Assembly (NCBI RefSeq): GCF_008369195.1
Contig: NZ_VOBC01000001.1
Coordinates: 1,736,001 to 1,800,000 of the forward strand
Length of the DNA stretch: 64,000 nucleotides
Origin: Sporosarcina sp. ANT_H38
Lineage (GTDB): Bacteria > Bacillota > Bacilli > Bacillales_A > Planococcaceae
Reading direction: 5' to 3'
The notes below the pieces were generated by a model. It was not told where the DNA came from and made no database searches. It worked only from the letters and a program-made list of their open reading frames with translations. Within the stretch, counting starts at the first letter, position 1, and each line of letters opens with the position of its first letter. This document shows positions 24,992-33,253 of the stretch, piece by piece. The translations under genes and the position numbers were made by a program.

Positions 24992-26318
24992 TTGTCATGT
25001 TCTACTAGTATAAAATCTTTGCTTGATATTCAAGACGTGAACATTATTGTTGACGAAAATTGTGTAAAAGAAGGAACCTACAAAGGAAAAAGGTGTAAAT
25101 ACATTTCCGGGAAGTTAAGCTATATTCCCACACATTGCGTGAAATGCGGTGTGAAAAACACCGACTTTACAGTCTATAAAAACGGGACACAATTATCCAG
25201 AATTACCTTACCCATGACGGGTATAAATCCAACCTACCTACTTCTAAAGAAACAACGTTTCATGTGCCAGACCTGTCAATGCAGTTTTACTGCCAAAACA
25301 CCTATTGTTCAAAGGAATTGTTTTATTTCACAAAATGTAAAAGCGCAGGTCATTTTAAAGTCTGCCGAAGCACAGTCACTTACGTCTATCGCAAGGGATT
25401 GTTCAGTATCACCACCAACCCGTTCAACGTCAAATTTACCAAGCCGCAAAACAATTTATCCCGCACTAAAAAACACTACCTAAGCATCTTTCTTTTGATG
25501 AGTTCAAATACGTAAAAGGTGAAATGGCCTTCGAATATATAAATGCGGAATCAGGAGACATATTGGATATCCTAGACAGACGAAATAATCGTAGGATTAA
25601 GAATCACTTTATTGTGAACTACAGTTTGACTGACCGTCAACATGTGGAAACCGTACCAATTGATATGAATGCGGGTTATGTAAGTGTGATTAAAGAGTTA
25701 TTTCCACGGGCGAAAATTATCAATGACCGATTCCATCTGGTTCAACTGATTAATCGCTCTATGAATAAATGTCGTATTCAGGTCATGAATCAGCTAAAAA
25801 TGTCCCATGGGGACGATATGAAGAAATACCGTCGCCTTAAGTGTTATTGGAAGCTATTATTAAAAAAACATTCAGATCTATCCAGCGTAGAATATAAGTA
25901 TTATTCATTGTTCGGTCAACGTACAGGGCAAAGTATTATAGAAGAGATGTTATATTATGATCCTGCCCTAAAAGAGAACTATGAACTTTATCAAGAATTA
26001 ATGGAATCCATTTCAGATAAGGATTTCGGAGCATTATCGTCATGTTTAATAAATCCTGTTCCATCTGCAATTTCAAAATATATGAGAACAAGCTTAAAAA
26101 CGTTGAGAAAACATCTTCCATTTATAGAAAACAGTTTTATTTACCCCTACAATAACGGAAGAATTGAAGGGAACAACAATAAGATTAAGGCATTGAATCG
26201 TGTCGCCTACGGGTATAGAATCTTCCAGAACTATAGAAAGCGAATTCTGTTACACTTCAAGTTAAAACCATCGGTTAAGCAGAAGGAACAAGAACAATCC
26301 CATGTTGATGTTGCGTAA
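24992..26318 (+). pseudogene. ISL3-family transposase, frameshifted and with an internal stop
   Basis: Two frames (24992-25483 and 25524-26318) together make one transposase of about 440 residues. Part one starts at TTG 24992 after AGGAGGG and holds the zinc-finger-like THCVKCG and FMCQTCQCSF. Part two holds the DDE core, with Asp in PIDMNAGY and NDRFHLVQL and Glu in NGRIEGNNNKIK. A one-base gain near 25418-25421 moves the frame within SVSPTTVQR, and a TAA at 25467-25469 then interrupts IPHYKTLPKHLSFDEF. The copy is therefore dead without trans help. Confidence 0.85.
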
Positions 26319-26394
26319 CATTTTTGAGGATTAAATAGGCTTGGAATTCTTTTGTCTATTTTTATGTGACTTATAAGTGCAATACTAGTTGTTT

Positions 26395-26511
26395 GTAGTG
26401 CAAGATGGCGACTCCAGCGGGAACAGCGCGAGCTGAAGACCCCACAGGAGCGTGCTTTTTGCGACGAGGAGGCTGAAGCCGTGCCCGCGGAAAGCGTCCA
26501 TCTGGAACGGA
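26395..26511 (-). repeat. Right copy of the GC-rich inverted repeat
   Basis: Reverse-complement counterpart of 24767-24884, lying 77 bases downstream of the transposase frame. The AT-rich DNA that follows includes a hairpin at about 26541-26585 (GGACTATCC/GGATAG arms), then the outer element ends at 26615-26673. Confidence 0.7.
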
Positions 26512-26903
26512 AAACAACGGGATACATGGAAGACTATATGAAAAAGGACTATCCTAAAAATCAGCTTTACTGACTTCTTGGATAGCCCGACAATAACTAA
26601 ATTATGGTTGGCTACTATTCTTCACCAACGTCATTTGACAAAGAACCTTTAAAATTGCGTTCGCACTTGGCATCGATTTATTCTGATGAATGTTTTGTTA
26701 GCCCTATTATCAATAAAAGGATACATTATAGGAATCGCTCTACCGCCCGACAATAACTGTAACTCGAGCTAATGGAAGGCTTTGTCCTTATTTGAAACTG
26801 TAGTGTTAAGCAGTTCTCCTTGGTTCGGAATAGCGATGACTTCATGATTCCAGCATTAGTTACAAGACGAGGTAAATAGTAGTGATAAGGAAAGTATATT
26901 CAC

Positions 26904-27213
26904 TTATACAAGAGATTTCACACTCGTTTTCTCTTCCTTCCATGCAGGTAACATTTCATCTTCACGGTAACCTAATACGTATTCAGCCTGCACAACTGTA
27001 TGGATCTCACGTGTTCCTTGGAATTCCGCAAATAGCGTTCGACTGGATACTCATCTGAATAACCGTATGCACCGTGGATCTGAACAGCATCATCCGCAGC
27101 TTTATTGGCAAAACCACATATTTGCTATCAACTGTTGAAAAAAGTTGATGTTTGCGGATTTCTTTACCGAATGGCTCACGTTCATGATAATAAGCAATAC
27201 TTGTTTCTATATA
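26904..27213 (-). pseudogene. Decayed acyl-CoA dehydrogenase gene
   Basis: Three conserved blocks of an acyl-CoA dehydrogenase survive on the minus strand in broken frames, in the right order. They are TYIETSIAYYHEREPFGKEI and KHQLFSTV (about 27130-27213), [20 protein letters not shown] with [10 protein letters not shown] (about 27015-27115), and [20 protein letters not shown] to a TAA stop (26904-27020). The junctions lack the intervening helices and shift frame, so there were internal deletions as well as indels. The closest pattern is the C-terminal half of glutaryl-CoA or medium-chain dehydrogenases. The remnant abuts the stop of the aldehyde dehydrogenase gene, suggesting they once formed an operon. 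The rest of 26674-26903 shows nothing assignable. Confidence 0.75.
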
Positions 27214-27215
27214 CG

Positions 27216-28664
27216 TTAACTAATCGCAATTGAAACATACTGTGTCTCCAGGTACGCTTCAATTCCTTCACGTCCGCCTTCCCTTCCAACTCCACTCTCT
27301 TTCATCCCTCCGAAAGGGGCCTGCACTGCCGTGGGAGTTCCATCATTCCAACCCACAATACCAAAGTTAAGCTGTTCGATTAATCGTGTACCTATAGCTA
27401 CGCTATCAGTGAACACATAGGCAGCCAAACCATATGGTGTGTCATTCGCTAGGGCGATTGCTTCTTCTACTGTTTCCACTTTTTGAATAGGAGCTACAGG
27501 TCCAAATGTTTCTTCTTTCATGATGACCATGGACGGATCCGCGTTGCTAATGACTGTAGGGGCATAGAAAGTTCCCCCATCTTGTGTAATTAACTTGCCT
27601 CCAGTCATAAGTGTAGCTCCTTTAGATAGTGCATCCTCAACATGATGTATCACCTTATCGAGACTTGCTCGATTTATTAATGGTCCAATATCTACATTTG
27701 TATCTGCACCATTTCCTACTTTCAACTTATTAACTACTTCAGAGAACTTTTCTACAAACTCGTCGTGAATACCTGACTGTACATAAATACGATTGGCACA
27801 AACGCACGTTTGACCGGTATTTCTAAATGCGGAGGCAACCGCACCTTTCACAGCTAGATCCAAATTGGCATCGTTTAATACAATCAAAGGTGCATGTCCA
27901 CCAAGTTCAAGTGATAATCGTTTTACTTGATGTGCACTTTGTTCTATTAATACTTTCCCAACTTCGGTAGATCCGGTAAAGGTGATTTTTCGGATCTTTT
28001 CATTTTTCATTATTGCTTTTCCGATTTTACTTGAAGATCCCGTCACCAAGTTAATGACACCTTTAGGAAACCCTGCTTTTTCACATAACTCTATCATTTT
28101 TATAGCTGTCAGCGGGCTTTCACTAGATGGTTTAATAACAATGGTACAACCCGCGGCTAATGCCGGCCCCATTTTTCTCGTTAACATGGCAGCTGGGAAA
28201 TTCCAAGGAGTGATAGCTGCTACCACTCCAACTGGTTTTTTCCAAACTTGCAAGCGTTTACTCGTCGTGTGAGTTGGCAAGATTTCTCCATAAACGCGTT
28301 TTCCTTCTTCAGCGAACCATTCCAGATAAGCAGCGGCACTTGTCACTTCTCCTATGGATTCATTAATTGGTTTGCCCATTTCCATCGTCATTATTTGAGC
28401 TAATTCATCCCGATGTTCTATCATAAGCTCATATAGCCTTTTCAAATAAACTGCACGCTCATAAGCTGTCGTTTGTGACCATGATTGAAACGCATCATGA
28501 GCAGCTTCAATAGCCTTGTTTGCGTCTTCTTCTCCCCCAATTGGCACACTACCTACGATTTGGCCATTAGCTGGATTTACAACATTTAATTCTTCCAAAT
28601 TTTGTCCAACCCATTCACCGTTTATATAGAATAAATGTTGCTTCACATTCAACGTTTGTTTCAT
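27216..28664 (-). CDS. NAD(P)-dependent succinate-semialdehyde-type aldehyde dehydrogenase
   Basis: A 482-residue aldehyde dehydrogenase of the GabD class. It has PWNFPAAMLTRKMGPALAAG, KPSSESPLTA, FTGSTEVGK, the Glu base in LSLELGGHAPLIV and the catalytic Cys in NTGQTCVCANRIYV. The C-terminal GFGGMKESGVGREGG-like segment is intact. The two-cysteine CVCAN active site is typical of succinate-semialdehyde dehydrogenases. It may take succinate semialdehyde, glutarate semialdehyde or an aromatic aldehyde. The following acyl-CoA dehydrogenase is destroyed. Its leader contains a strong hairpin (28772-28820) and a palindrome (28715-28726). Confidence 0.88.
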   Translation of the reverse strand: MKQTLNVKQHLFYINGEWVGQNLEELNVVNPANGQIVGSVPIGGEEDANKAIEAAHDAFQSWSQTTAYERAVYLKRLYELMIEHRDELAQIMTMEMGKPINESIGEVTSAAAYLEWFAEEGKRVYGEILPTHTTSKRLQVWKKPVGVVAAITPWNFPAAMLTRKMGPALAAGCTIVIKPSSESPLTAIKMIELCEKAGFPKGVINLVTGSSSKIGKAIMKNEKIRKITFTGSTEVGKVLIEQSAHQVKRLSLELGGHAPLIVLNDANLDLAVKGAVASAFRNTGQTCVCANRIYVQSGIHDEFVEKFSEVVNKLKVGNGADTNVDIGPLINRASLDKVIHHVEDALSKGATLMTGGKLITQDGGTFYAPTVISNADPSMVIMKEETFGPVAPIQKVETVEEAIALANDTPYGLAAYVFTDSVAIGTRLIEQLNFGIVGWNDGTPTAVQAPFGGMKESGVGREGGREGIEAYLETQYVSIAIS

Positions 28665-28714
28665 TTTCTACTACCTCCACTCTCTATTTTTCCGATTAAC
28701 CGTTCGTTTTCTAC

Positions 28715-28726
28715 ACTAAAGTTAGT
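28715..28726. promoter_or_regulatory. Palindrome ACTAAAGTTAGT upstream of aldehyde dehydrogenase
   Basis: It differs by one base from the perfect palindrome at 10214-10225 and lies 51 bases upstream of the ATG at 28664. Two copies at similar distances from minus-strand starts suggest a shared operator. No other copy was seen by eye. Confidence 0.35.
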
Positions 28727-28771
28727 TCTACCTGAAGTATACGCTTTTAAGGAAAATTTTTCACTTCAAAA

Positions 28772-28820
28772 AAGAGCCAATAATATAGACAAGGGAATCC
28801 CGTCTGTATTATTGGCTCTT
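28772..28820 (-). terminator. Strong terminator-type hairpin in front of the aldehyde dehydrogenase gene
   Basis: Nineteen-base arms (28772-28790, 28802-28820) pair with one G-U around an 11-base loop. On the minus strand they are followed by TTTTTT. It could end transcripts from the DinB gene 300 bases upstream, or attenuate the aldehyde dehydrogenase mRNA. No gene was seen in 28821-29120. Confidence 0.65.
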
Positions 28821-29120
28821 ATCTAGTTATAGCTTCATTCGTTCAATAGAGCCTGTTCGAATTAGCAGTGAATTAGTGTTTATATCAATTAATATAATAA
28901 CCATATATATAAAGCAGTAGTTAACAGTTTGTTCCGGATATATAACTCAAAAATGCTAGCTTCGAATTCCGTGTCAGCTTCTTCCATGATTTAAAGGGCT
29001 AAAATGGCATCAGCAACTAGCGCCAGGTAGTCAAAGCACCATTCAATTGAATCATTACTTCAACTCATATACACTACTGCCTATCAAAATTCCCGTTTTT
29101 CACTAAGGTAGCCCTTACTT

Positions 29121-29609
29121 TCACTTCATTTCAATTGTTTTCTTCAATTGTTTCAAGTGACGTTTTTCATGCAATCCGACAAATGGAAACCATTGAATCA
29201 AAGGAACTTGCCCAAAAATCGGATGTTTGAATGATTTTTCTCTAAGTTCTTCTTTTGTGCTTGATTCATACACATCTAATAAGAAGATGCGCGAATCATA
29301 CAGTTCGTTTTTCATCTCTATTTTTGATTTGTACTCTTCAGTAGGTTCAGTATACCCTGGGGCATCCACTTTTACTAAGCGAATCGTCGAAAGTGCAATT
29401 GGTTTATTCATAGATTTCGGGCTATCAGGATTTTTTAGCTCTTTGGCTATATTTGTCGCAATCACTGTCTCCATCCGTACAAGATGTTCAAATATTTGTT
29501 TTGGAGACCATCCACCATTTGAAGGTATTTTATTGAACTGTTCATCTGTTAATCCTTCAATTGATTTAAATAGCTCTTTTCGGATGACTGTGTTTTTTTC
29601 TAAAATCAT
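29121..29609 (-). CDS. DinB/YfiT-family four-helix protein
   Basis: A 162-residue DinB-superfamily protein. It has the opening helix LFKSIEGLTDEQFNKIPSNGGWSPKQIFEHLVRME, with the first metal-binding His, and a C-terminal GLHEKRHLKQLKKT segment with the other histidines. Members bind a divalent metal and include bacillithiol or mycothiol transferases and many uncharacterised stress proteins. No signal peptide is present. It appears to be a single gene. The specific activity is unknown. Confidence 0.75.
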   Translation of the reverse strand: MILEKNTVIRKELFKSIEGLTDEQFNKIPSNGGWSPKQIFEHLVRMETVIATNIAKELKNPDSPKSMNKPIALSTIRLVKVDAPGYTEPTEEYKSKIEMKNELYDSRIFLLDVYESSTKEELREKSFKHPIFGQVPLIQWFPFVGLHEKRHLKQLKKTIEMK

Positions 29610-29809
29610 TTAGATATCTCCTTTGATAACCTCAAAATCTTTTCCGTTGTTTTGCGTTTGTAGGTAGTCTGTTACACATGAAATTTCAGTTTATAGTTTT
29701 CGTGTGCAAGTCCATTTGCTAGTGTATTGATTTAGTTTACTTTTTGTTTCCTTACCTACAATAGAAGTTTTTCTTCTTTTTCGCAAGTGGTTTTTCAAAA
29801 AAAAAACAA

Positions 29810-29847
29810 CCCCGCTTAAAACAATTTCAAGTCATTTTAGCTGAGGG
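29810..29847 (-). terminator. Rho-independent terminator of the formate/nitrite transporter gene
   Basis: CCCCGCTTAAAA pairs imperfectly with TTTTAGCTGAGGG. On the minus strand a run of about ten Ts follows shortly after. It lies 25-60 bases beyond the transporter stop. Confidence 0.65.
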
Positions 29848-29870
29848 TACTTTTTAATTCGTTTTTACAG

Positions 29871-30656
29871 TCACTTACTGGAAATTCCTTGGTTTTTTCC
29901 AGAATTTGCGAACCAGTATGCAGCTCCAATGAACACGGCTCCACCAATGATATTGCCGATTGTTACTGGCACTAAGTTTGCCGCCAACCCGGCCAATGAA
30001 ACAGTGTCGGGGTGAGGGACCATCAACGAGAGGGAAAGCAAGGTCATGTTTGCAATACTATGCTCGAACCCCGAGGTGATAAATGCGAATAAGCACCAAA
30101 AAATCATAATCATTTTTGCGGTTTCTTCTTTAAGTTTAAATGCGCACCAAACAGCCAGGCAGACGAGAATATTACACAGAATCCCACGCATAAGCAACTC
30201 TATAAATGGCGTATTCATCTTTGCGCTTGCTGCTGTATTAATATAGTCCGCTGTATCTCCGGATGCCAAGCCCGAATAGAAAAAAAGAGCTGCAACGAGA
30301 ATAGAGCCTGCAAAGTTGCCAACATAGCTAAATGTCCAGATTTGAATGGTTTCATACCAAGTCGTTTTCTTAGTCAACGTACCAATGGTCATGATCATGT
30401 TATTACTTGTAAATAGGTCGGATCCAGCCATTAAGACCAAGCTTAATGCGATTCCAAATGTAACGCCCATAATAATTTTCGTTCCTGCAAAGCCTGTAGG
30501 TCCAAGCAAACCACCAATTGTAAAGATAAGAATGATTCCAAATCCAACGAAAAATCCCCCCATCATTGTCAAGATGAGGTATCTACTTTTACTGGTATGT
30601 AATTGATTTACTTTTGTAATGGCTGTATCACCCAACGTAGCGATTGTTGCTTTCAT
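29871..30656 (-). CDS. Formate/nitrite transporter family channel
   Basis: A 261-residue membrane protein with six hydrophobic helices: about 32-58, 66-88, 110-135, 160-182, 190-212 and 228-250. It shows FNT features, including LVLMAGSDLFTSNNMIMTIG in the second helix region, a central RGILCNILVCLAVW, and AANLVPVTIGNIIGG near the C-terminus. It should exchange formate, nitrite or a similar monovalent anion. I chose ATG 30656, seven bases after GGAGGG; an upstream GTG-initiated extension is unlikely. No formate or nitrite enzyme genes adjoin it. Confidence 0.87.
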   Translation of the reverse strand: MKATIATLGDTAITKVNQLHTSKSRYLILTMMGGFFVGFGIILIFTIGGLLGPTGFAGTKIIMGVTFGIALSLVLMAGSDLFTSNNMIMTIGTLTKKTTWYETIQIWTFSYVGNFAGSILVAALFFYSGLASGDTADYINTAASAKMNTPFIELLMRGILCNILVCLAVWCAFKLKEETAKMIMIFWCLFAFITSGFEHSIANMTLLSLSLMVPHPDTVSLAGLAANLVPVTIGNIIGGAVFIGAAYWFANSGKNQGISSK

Positions 30657-30980
30657 CTTTTTCCCTCCGACTACCATAAGCGTGCCTTTTTAAGCATAGT
30701 ATCTATTATAATCCAAGTGTATATTCTATCACTAATGACTATACTACTAATCATAGAAACGTGGTACTTTCTGTGAAAATGAAAAATAATACAACGCCCC
30801 ATCCGAGCCTGCGGATGAGGCTGTTCGTCGTTCAGTCTCGTCATTTGTGGTACACCTGAATGAATCGCCCTAATGAGTCGACAATCATGAAACAACCATA
30901 TCGCTTCTTAGGACCCATGAATAATTAGCATACATCACTTTTGTTATAATAAAGCACCCTTGGTCAAGAATCTCTTGTTA
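30657..30980. other. Intergenic region, no gene seen
   Basis: The only structure noted is a short perfect hairpin, CATCCG/CGGATG, at 30800-30817 in a GC-richer patch. No frame resembling a known protein was found. Confidence 0.4.
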
Positions 30981-31235
30981 TTACTGTTCATTCAGAAGCA
31001 ATATAAATTTTTGTCTAACCTTTTCCTTCTTAATAATCCTTTTCACACGATATGTATTTTGTAAATACTTTCTAACTTTTCTATTTCCGAAGAATAACCT
31101 ACGATATCTTTCATCATCATAAATATTCTTAAACCAAGAATGCTGCATTAACATTTCAATATTCTTGTCAATTTTTTGCGTATCCAAAGAATTGGTACCA
31201 TTTGGTATTAGTGCGGTAAGAAGATCTTCTAACAT
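30981..31235 (-). CDS. Small hypothetical protein
   Basis: An 84-residue basic protein starting MLEDLLTALIPNGTNSLDTQ from ATG 31235, which has AGAGGTG about nine bases upstream. The frame extends to 31349, but that part lacks a good start signal. Two amphipathic helices and a very basic C-terminal half (RKVRKYLQNTYRVKRIIKKEK) are visible. I recognise no family. The basic tail could bind nucleic acid or acidic surfaces. No close partner gene exists on this strand. Confidence 0.5.
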   Translation of the reverse strand: MLEDLLTALIPNGTNSLDTQKIDKNIEMLMQHSWFKNIYDDERYRRLFFGNRKVRKYLQNTYRVKRIIKKEKVRQKFILLLNEQ

Positions 31236-31943
31236 TGCTTTCACACCTCTTAGTTCTCCAATTTGACGTATCCATTTAAGCGAGCCGGATATTATGAAGA
31301 TAATCAAAATGGTAAAACATTTATTCTTTAAGGATAAAATTATTATCACTCGTCAAACCTTCACACTCCAATCTAACATATAATTACGCATTTTTTATTT
31401 TAAAAATCCATGTCTGTTTATTAACCAACAATAACCAGTAAATAACTTCCCCCCGACCGCACTTGTATAGTTGCATTTTGGGATCGCTTTAGATTGAATG
31501 ACTTCTAGTACGATTCCCAAGATGTCTGGAAATGAAGGGATGCGACAAAGTCGTATCCCTAGGTAATCGTATGGTTGTCCTTCATCCGTCGCGCTCCAAA
31601 TGCATAAGTACACAAAGTGCTGAAGATTTTTGGGACGAAAGAATAGCCGACTTCTAACCTGGAGAAGAGCCGCCAAAGATGCAATTTTGACGGCTGATGC
31701 TTTCTCTACGGTTTTTAATTAAGTGTCGCTTTCTATTAGGCAACACAAGCTTAGATGCATAATCTTTACTAAAAGTAAGCAAGGAGCACGTTGTACAAAG
31801 TACTATAGTTCCCGAAATTGCATCTTCGGGAACTTACACTCTCCATAGAATGTCATCTATTTTCTTCTTCAAAAACAACCACATTTTTCACTTTAATATT
31901 GTAGGAACGCGACAGGCAACTATTCACAACAGGATTAATGAAA

Positions 31944-31986
31944 AAAGTGTGGCAAGAAGTGACTCCGTCACTTCTTGCCACACTTT
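31944..31986. repeat. Perfect 20-bp inverted repeat with 3-base loop
   Basis: AAAGTGTGGCAAGAAGTGAC, then TCC, then the exact reverse complement. It is flanked by AAAAA on the left, so on the minus strand it is a textbook intrinsic terminator. It lies far from any annotated stop on either strand. Confidence 0.75.
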
Positions 31987-32182
31987 ACCCCCTCTAGGGA
32001 GGAATGAATTGCAATTCCTCCTTAATTCTGTCATGAATAGTTACCCGAAAGCGGTCACAAAATAGTCCAGTGAAAATAGAGGTTATCAAGCCCTTATCAC
32101 CACTATTTCATGCAAATATATGGTTAATCAACAGTAGTGGTGAAAATTATATATATAGGCACGTTTAATTCAATAAAAAAAG

Positions 32183-32200
32183 GCTGCATATAAATGCAGC
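32183..32200 (-). terminator. Rho-independent terminator of isochorismatase-like gene
   Basis: GCTGCAT/ATGCAGC arms with a four-base loop, followed on the minus strand by a seven-T run and flanked by T-rich sequence on the other side too. It lies 88 bases beyond the stop at 32288. Confidence 0.75.
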
Positions 32201-32287
32201 TGTTTTTCCAACTAATCACGCAATAATTGAAGAAAAACTTTTTTGATATGCAATCATTCGGAGGCTTTGTGAGCATCGATATTCTAT

Positions 32288-32845
32288 TTATCGGTAATTG
32301 TCGTGGGTTGGTTGAAACAAATCTTCTTGAGTAGTCCGAACAACGGAAAAATGATCAACATTGTAATGACCATGAAGTGTTTCATTGTGATGACTTATTA
32401 TCTTTTCGGCAGATAAGATTGAAGAATCTGTCGTCGAATGTCCATCTCCAACTAAAGTAACATCAAAATAATTGACTGTTGCAGTTCTAACCGCTGTGTC
32501 AATACAGTGTTCTGTTTTACATCCCATTATAACAAGGTGTTCGATCTTGTTATCCTTTAAAAAGCCCAATAATGGAGTTCCATAAAACGAATTTGTTGCT
32601 TTTTTATCATATACTTTTGACTTAGTAGGAACTTTAATATCCTCATGTATTTGAAACCCTTTACCTTTGCCTTCAGCGACATCTTTATCTCTCACAAAAA
32701 CTATTAAAGAATCCGATTCTAATGCTTTATTAATAACTATATTGATATTACTCACTAACTTTTCATTATTAAATACACTTTTTTCATTCTGATTACCATC
32801 AATTAATTCTTGTTGGGCATCTATGACTAGCAATGCTTGTTTCAA
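32288..32845 (-). CDS. Isochorismatase-family cysteine hydrolase
   Basis: A 185-residue alpha/beta cysteine hydrolase. The catalytic Asp lies in ALLVIDAQQELI (Asp9), and the nucleophile Cys in MGCKTEHCIDTAVRTA. The fold is shared by isochorismatase, nicotinamidase and N-carbamoylsarcosine amidase. Replacement of the usual GxxTxxC context by KTEHC is common in the unassigned cysteine hydrolase subgroup. Start is TTG 32845 behind AAGGGG. Substrate unknown. Confidence 0.82.
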   Translation of the reverse strand: MKQALLVIDAQQELIDGNQNEKSVFNNEKLVSNINIVINKALESDSLIVFVRDKDVAEGKGKGFQIHEDIKVPTKSKVYDKKATNSFYGTPLLGFLKDNKIEHLVIMGCKTEHCIDTAVRTATVNYFDVTLVGDGHSTTDSSILSAEKIISHHNETLHGHYNVDHFSVVRTTQEDLFQPTHDNYR

Positions 32846-33253
32846 TTGAAAAACCCCTTTTCATTTAATTTATCCTGTTCCGCAAGCTACTCTTCAATTT
32901 ATTGTTCATAATAATCGCCCCCATTTTGTGTAAGTGAAAAAGTTGTTGCATAATTCTATTTCGTTATCAAGTCGATAAAATCCTCTTTAAATCGACATTT
33001 AAAAAGCTCGTTCCCACTGTGAACTGCACTCCAATTATTAGACTCACCTTAATAATTGGAAATACTTTTCCTTTTGTCTTATGCTGGTATCTCAGTCGCC
33101 ATGCCACTCTCCTGTTCATTGTTCGATCTAAAGCGGAATCAGTATTAAGCCTACACCTGAAAATTATTATGACTTTATGTAAAATACATGAAAATATTGT
33201 TCGTAGTATGATATGGTAAATTATCTATAACTAATGATTAGAAGGTGAAGTAC
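32846..33253. other. Intergenic region upstream of nucleoid-associated protein gene
   Basis: No gene. A perfect ten-base inverted repeat, CCAATTATTA/TAATAATTGG, lies at 33031-33059, directly preceded by GAACTGCACT, reminiscent of an insertion-sequence end. No promoter could be assigned with confidence. Confidence 0.35.

Larger units (their letters stand above)
24616..26673 (+). mobile_element. ISL3-family insertion element with nested inverted repeats, inactive
   Basis: A broken ISL3 transposase is enclosed by three layers of inverted repeat. Outermost, ATGCCAAGTGCGAAC plus CAATTT lies at 24616-24639 and 26652-26673 (one mismatch). Next, the probable true termini GGTTgtacaataAATGACGTTG (24643-24671) pair with the copy ending in GGTTCTTTGTC on the other strand (26615-26647). 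Innermost are GC-rich repeats of about 118 bases (24767-24884 and 26395-26511). The element spans about 2.0 kb between the middle repeats, larger than a standard ISL3 element. It separates paaK from a decayed acyl-CoA dehydrogenase. Confidence 0.75.
31236..32287. other. 1-kb intergenic region rich in hairpins, no convincing gene
   Basis: It contains perfect inverted repeats at 31808-31835 (AGTTCCCGAA arms), 31944-31986 (20-bp arms) and about 31999-32022 (GGAGGAAT/ATTCCTCC), plus the terminator at 32183-32200. An open frame at 31395-31676 has no homologue I recognise and no good ribosome site. The hairpins may be terminators of a lost gene or transcribed structured RNAs. Confidence 0.45.

Noticed and set aside
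31395..31676. 93-codon minus-strand open frame
   Set aside because: No recognisable family, no good ribosome site, cysteine- and tryptophan-rich composition unlike neighbouring genes. Kept only as part of an intergenic note.
33031..33059. Insertion-sequence scar at the CCAATTATTA inverted repeat
   Set aside because: The adjoining GAACTGCACT only resembles IS3-type ends; no second end or target duplication is visible.
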